This document shows, piece after piece, positions 60,542 through 63,870 of a DNA stretch of 63,870 bases (positions within the stretch are counted from its first letter, which is position 1; each line of letters opens with the position of its first letter). Under the pieces are notes generated by a model that worked only from the letters and a program-made list of their open reading frames with translations, did no database searches and was not told the DNA's origin. Origin of the DNA: Oscillospiraceae bacterium (GTDB lineage: Bacteria; Bacillota; Clostridia; Oscillospirales; Acutalibacteraceae); NCBI GenBank assembly GCA_015065425.1, contig SVQH01000018.1, forward strand, positions 1 to 63,870, given 5' to 3'. The translations under genes were made by a program, and so were the position numbers.

Positions 60542-62020
60542 TCAGTCTGATATTCTTTGACTGCCGTATTCTACGGTAATACTTTTAAGTGTGTTAGGGT
60601 TATAAACAGGGATCCACTGGTCGCCTGTTTCTGTATTTTCCTTGAATGTATCCTTATCCGCAGCGACGTTTATTCTGTCAAGTCCCTTTATCTCACCGTT
60701 TTCAAGATAGCAGGTTTCCCAGAACGCATGATGTCCTATATATTTAACGGATTCGGGGATGTATACATAAGTCATTGCCTTGTTGTAACTGAATGCATCG
60801 GTGCCTATTTTTTCAAGGCCTTCAGGAAGAGAAATGTAATAAGCAAGATCCTTTACGGAGACATAATCAGTGTTTTCAACGGCAATCTCTGTTTTATATG
60901 TATAAAAATCCTTCATGTTAGGCATTTCAAAGAAAGCAAGATTATCAATAACCTTCAGATTTTCGGGAAGATATACCGTTGCAAGATTTGCATAATTAAA
61001 GCACAGCTCTCCTATTTTTGAAACCGTAGAGGGGACAGTGTATGTCATTACAAGAGTTTTGTATTCTTCAAATATTTCATTGTATATTTCCTCAGAAACG
61101 AGAGGCTCATTGTTTTCGTCAAGAGGAACACCCTGCCACAATTCCTTGGGATAGTTATACTTTTCTCTGAGATACTGGTCATGGTCACAGGGGTAACAGA
61201 TTACCTCTGTCTTGTCCTTATTGTATAAAACACCGTCTACATCGCAGTAATTCGGGTTGTTTTCATCTACAAAAATGGCTTTTAATGACCAGCATGAATA
61301 GAAAGCCTTTGCATCGATCTGAGTGACATTTTCACCGATGTATACGACCTTGAGATATCCGTCACAGTTGAAGGTATAGTCTTTAAGATGAGTGACAGGT
61401 TTTTCTTTATCTTCAACTATTTCAAAGTAGGGTTTAGGCACTGCGGAGAGAGCAGCTTTTTCATTTTCAGCTTTTACCTGTGCCGCCTGATATGCAAGAA
61501 ATTCTTCTTTAGAACTGAGATAATTCTTTTCTTCTTCAGACAGAGTAGTTTCTTCCTCGGTCAGCTCTTCTTCTGAGGTGCTTTCCTCAATGTTGGCAGT
61601 GGTATCTTCTTCTGCAGAAGTATTCTCTTCCGTTGTTGCTTCTTCAGAAGAGTTTTCTTCAGCAGTTGTGTCATATTTATCGGGATAAACTATGTCCATA
61701 ACATAGTTTATGTGTAATTCTTCTATGTATCCCGGATTGCTGAATTTTGAAAATTGATAGTTACCGTCATCAATTTCAGCAAAGGTGAAGGTGTCGCTCT
61801 GAAGAATCATCAATGAAAAATACATAGACAGTGAAACAGCAATGATTATAACAGCTATAAAAATTATCTTTTTGAGGGTATAGTGCTTATAGGGTTTGTT
61901 GATATGAGGTGCTGCCAGTCCTTCTATCTTATATGTATATATCTCATCCTCGGGGATATCGAGTATTATGTCTTCCTGAGGTAAGTTATTCATTTTCTTT
62001 TCTTTATCATTTTTACTCAT
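60542..62020 (-). CDS. Membrane-anchored leucine-rich repeat (BspA-type) protein
   Basis: This 492-residue protein has a cytoplasmic N-terminus (about 60 residues), one membrane helix (residues ~66-88, KIIFIAVIIIAVSLSMYFSL) and an extracellular part. The latter holds a Glu/Thr/Ser-rich linker (EEATTEENTSAEEDTTANIE) and BspA-type LRR_5 units (LKVVYIGENVTQIDAKAFYS, LATVYLPENLKVIDNLAF, MTYVYIPESVKYIGHHAF). It probably binds a surface ligand. The start at 62020 has an AAGGAGG site. It is followed by a GPH-like transporter gene on the same strand, 13 bp upstream. Confidence 0.82.
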   Translation of the reverse strand: MSKNDKEKKMNNLPQEDIILDIPEDEIYTYKIEGLAAPHINKPYKHYTLKKIIFIAVIIIAVSLSMYFSLMILQSDTFTFAEIDDGNYQFSKFSNPGYIEELHINYVMDIVYPDKYDTTAEENSSEEATTEENTSAEEDTTANIEESTSEEELTEEETTLSEEEKNYLSSKEEFLAYQAAQVKAENEKAALSAVPKPYFEIVEDKEKPVTHLKDYTFNCDGYLKVVYIGENVTQIDAKAFYSCWSLKAIFVDENNPNYCDVDGVLYNKDKTEVICYPCDHDQYLREKYNYPKELWQGVPLDENNEPLVSEEIYNEIFEEYKTLVMTYTVPSTVSKIGELCFNYANLATVYLPENLKVIDNLAFFEMPNMKDFYTYKTEIAVENTDYVSVKDLAYYISLPEGLEKIGTDAFSYNKAMTYVYIPESVKYIGHHAFWETCYLENGEIKGLDRINVAADKDTFKENTETGDQWIPVYNPNTLKSITVEYGSQRISD

Positions 62021-62033
62021 GATACTTTCCTCC

Positions 62034-63791
62034 TTAACCCGTATATCCGCCTGAAATATCCTCGCCTTGTTCTCTTGCCCTTTTTTCGGTGACTTCGGCA
62101 CGGCGTTTCAGTACCTGTATAACTTTGTTCTGTTTATTTGTGTCATAGTCCCAGAAGATATAGGGAATGGTCATAAGCAGGAAGCCTACAACGTCAATAA
62201 GCAGCGGAACTACAACGATTTTAAGTCTCGCTTCATCAAGGAAGAGAATATCCCAGTTGCTGTTGAAGCCGTATGAGAGAAGAAGAAGAGGAATTATAAG
62301 ACCTACAAACGATGTGATAGGTCCCGTGAACCATCCGAAAATACCTGAAAAGCTTTCAAGTCTTTCACCTGAAAGATACATCTGATAGTCATTGATTCGT
62401 ACATTCATATCGTGACCTGCAGAGGTCGGAACGGTTTTTGTCATTTCCATCAGGAACATAACAATACAGCAGACAGTACCGCAAATTACAAGATTATCAC
62501 CGCAGAACCATATAGCTGCAACAAGTGCACCGTTACCTGCAGCACGGGTCAACTGATAGAATATCATTATCTGTTTATAAGAGAACCTTTTTAAGAAATA
62601 GGGAGTTAAAAGATCCGGCGGAGTACCCGCAAAGGATATTACCAACTGAATTATTGAATAGGGAAGACCTGCAAGTCGGAATGTGTACAGGTAAAGAATG
62701 CTTGTGAATGCAAGCATTCCGTTTCCGAGTGAGTCCAGAAGTCCTACCATTGTATTTATCCAGCGGTATTTGTTATGTAAAACACCGAACATACCGTCCC
62801 AGAATTTGATGTTGACCTTTTTTTCGAGAGGCGGCTGAGGTATTCTTTCTTTTATTCTGCCTGCAAAGATCATGGTAAGAACTGCACAGAAAATGAAGGT
62901 TCCGGGAATTACCCAGCGGTAGAAATTGATATCTGCCCATTTATTTTTAAGAGTTCCCACTATAGCGGGAAGAATTAACGTCATAATGGTCTGCAGGAAG
63001 TGCGAAAGTTTTACGGGATAAGTTCTTACAAGAATTCTTTCATTCACATTGGGGGAGATGTTCTGTGTTGTGGTTTCAAGATTATTGGCAAATCCGAATA
63101 CGTTATAACAGGCAAACAGGAGGTTTGCAGCCCATACACGTGTGGAAACATCTGCGATTTCATATATGGGAAGCCAACCGATAAGTATTACCATTACACA
63201 CTTTGGGATGACATCCGAATAAAGAGAGTATTTGTAGCGTCCGTACTTGGGAATAAGCTTTTTTCGCCAGAAAATATTTCTTGCACCTACCCAGCCCGAG
63301 TATAAAAAGTGCGTACCGAATACTTTGAAGCATGCCGTTGCACTCATTCCTTCAAGGGAGTTCAGATAAATTATGAATTTACTGCCGGGATCAAACAGGG
63401 AAGATACATCAAACAGTATCAGAGACAGCCCGAATAAAGCCATACTTATGTAGACCGCATACAGCTTTTTTTCTGTTTTCCCGGGCAGGAATCCCAGATT
63501 GTCACATACGAACCACCATATAAGTGCCGTCACATATCCGAGGGGCATATTTATTATGCTTATAATTGAAAATGTGAGATACGGGAGGTTGTAATGATGC
63601 ATGATAAGAAAACATCCGGTTGCAAAGGTAATGTATTCAAGTACCTTTGATGCCGTATAGTTTGAGCCTACAGCAACAAAAATGTCCCTGTATTCTTTAT
63701 AAGGGACATATTTTCCTTCTGCAGGAGTGTTCCAGTGTGTTTTTACCTCGGTAAAGAAATTCCGGAAAGTTTCCTTGTTTACTTTAGCCAT
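62034..63791 (-). CDS. GPH-like (MFS) transporter, long paralogue 4
   Basis: This 585-residue membrane protein is about 100 residues longer than the other three. It has about 12 helices, a soluble N-terminal part of about 40 residues (NKETFRNFFTEVKTHWN) and a basic C-terminal tail (QVLKRRAEVTEKRAREQGED). Conserved MFS arginine-loop motifs are weaker, and the TM2 Asp motif is not obvious, so the family call is tentative. The upstream site is AAGGAGAT. The closely spaced LRR gene follows it, suggesting a functional pair. Confidence 0.6.
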   Translation of the reverse strand: MAKVNKETFRNFFTEVKTHWNTPAEGKYVPYKEYRDIFVAVGSNYTASKVLEYITFATGCFLIMHHYNLPYLTFSIISIINMPLGYVTALIWWFVCDNLGFLPGKTEKKLYAVYISMALFGLSLILFDVSSLFDPGSKFIIYLNSLEGMSATACFKVFGTHFLYSGWVGARNIFWRKKLIPKYGRYKYSLYSDVIPKCVMVILIGWLPIYEIADVSTRVWAANLLFACYNVFGFANNLETTTQNISPNVNERILVRTYPVKLSHFLQTIMTLILPAIVGTLKNKWADINFYRWVIPGTFIFCAVLTMIFAGRIKERIPQPPLEKKVNIKFWDGMFGVLHNKYRWINTMVGLLDSLGNGMLAFTSILYLYTFRLAGLPYSIIQLVISFAGTPPDLLTPYFLKRFSYKQIMIFYQLTRAAGNGALVAAIWFCGDNLVICGTVCCIVMFLMEMTKTVPTSAGHDMNVRINDYQMYLSGERLESFSGIFGWFTGPITSFVGLIIPLLLLSYGFNSNWDILFLDEARLKIVVVPLLIDVVGFLLMTIPYIFWDYDTNKQNKVIQVLKRRAEVTEKRAREQGEDISGGYTG

Positions 63792-63870
63792 AACACATCT
63801 CCTTTCTGTAATTGTTAATATAATATAATATTTTTACTCAAAATACAACAGATTTTTGATAAATAATATA

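Noticed and set aside
1-63870. CRISPR array, insertion sequence or transposase
   Set aside because: No regularly spaced short repeats and no transposase frame are found.

Overview
The window reads as a chromosome segment of a moderately AT-rich, probably gut-dwelling Gram-positive anaerobe of the Clostridia (Ruminococcaceae/Oscillospiraceae-like). Pointers are the rplU-prp-rpmA cluster with an N-terminally extended L27 (a Firmicutes trait), a separate GlnRS next to GluRS, many TTGACA-17-TATAAT promoters, AGGAGG ribosome sites, several GPH-type sugar transporters, glycosidases, and large secreted repeat proteins. This placement is inference; no 16S gene is present.

Layout. 1-8.8 kb: rpmA (cut by the window edge), prp and rplU on the minus strand behind one promoter and a candidate L21 leader; an LCP-like protein, galE and a cation-efflux gene on plus; then trxB, a GPH transporter, a Big_2 protein and a zinc-ribbon membrane protein on minus. 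9-13.4 kb: a 62-residue zinc-ribbon/amphipathic-tail protein and a tightly packed run (yfbR-like nucleotidase, two M42 peptidases, GNAT, PflX-like radical SAM). 13.4-21.6 kb: glycan-related genes (GH29 fucosidase, DUF4091 protein, clan GH-A-like protein, esterase) and two secreted proteins. 21.7-27.1 kb: gltX, glnS, a membrane protein, an alpha/beta hydrolase and a VOC protein. 27.1-34.9 kb: a 530-bp gap with a gene relic, then a 2417-residue secreted repeat protein. 35-45.5 kb: two GPH transporters, an orphan 5S rRNA, flavin reductase-like protein, lipase, TraX-like protein and a four-gene minus-strand operon.

45.5-60.5 kb is a complete-looking virion and lysis module of podovirus/P22-like type: TerS candidate, TerL, portal, Prp-like protease, scaffold, N4-gp56-type capsid, head-tail adaptor, stabilization-type protein, internal protein, amidase-like protein, BppU, LRR and His-rich fibre proteins, endolysin, holin and XhlA-like protein. 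No integrase, repressor or replication gene is visible and no reading frame is broken. Either the rest of the phage is missing or the module is domesticated and GTA-like. 60.5-63.8 kb returns to host-type genes (LRR protein, GPH-like transporter).

The most interesting system joins the two ends of the window. Host L27 starts with the Prp site I/L-Q-L-F-A at residues 6-10 and host Prp is the next gene. The phage module carries its own Prp homologue between portal and scaffold, and the scaffold has L-Q-L-F-A at exactly residues 6-10. The phage thus appears to encode a Prp-type prohead protease whose substrate copies the N-terminus of L27. A second theme is a beta-rich domain plus aromatic amphipathic helix shared by three secreted proteins, with similar helices in a mini-protein and an esterase.
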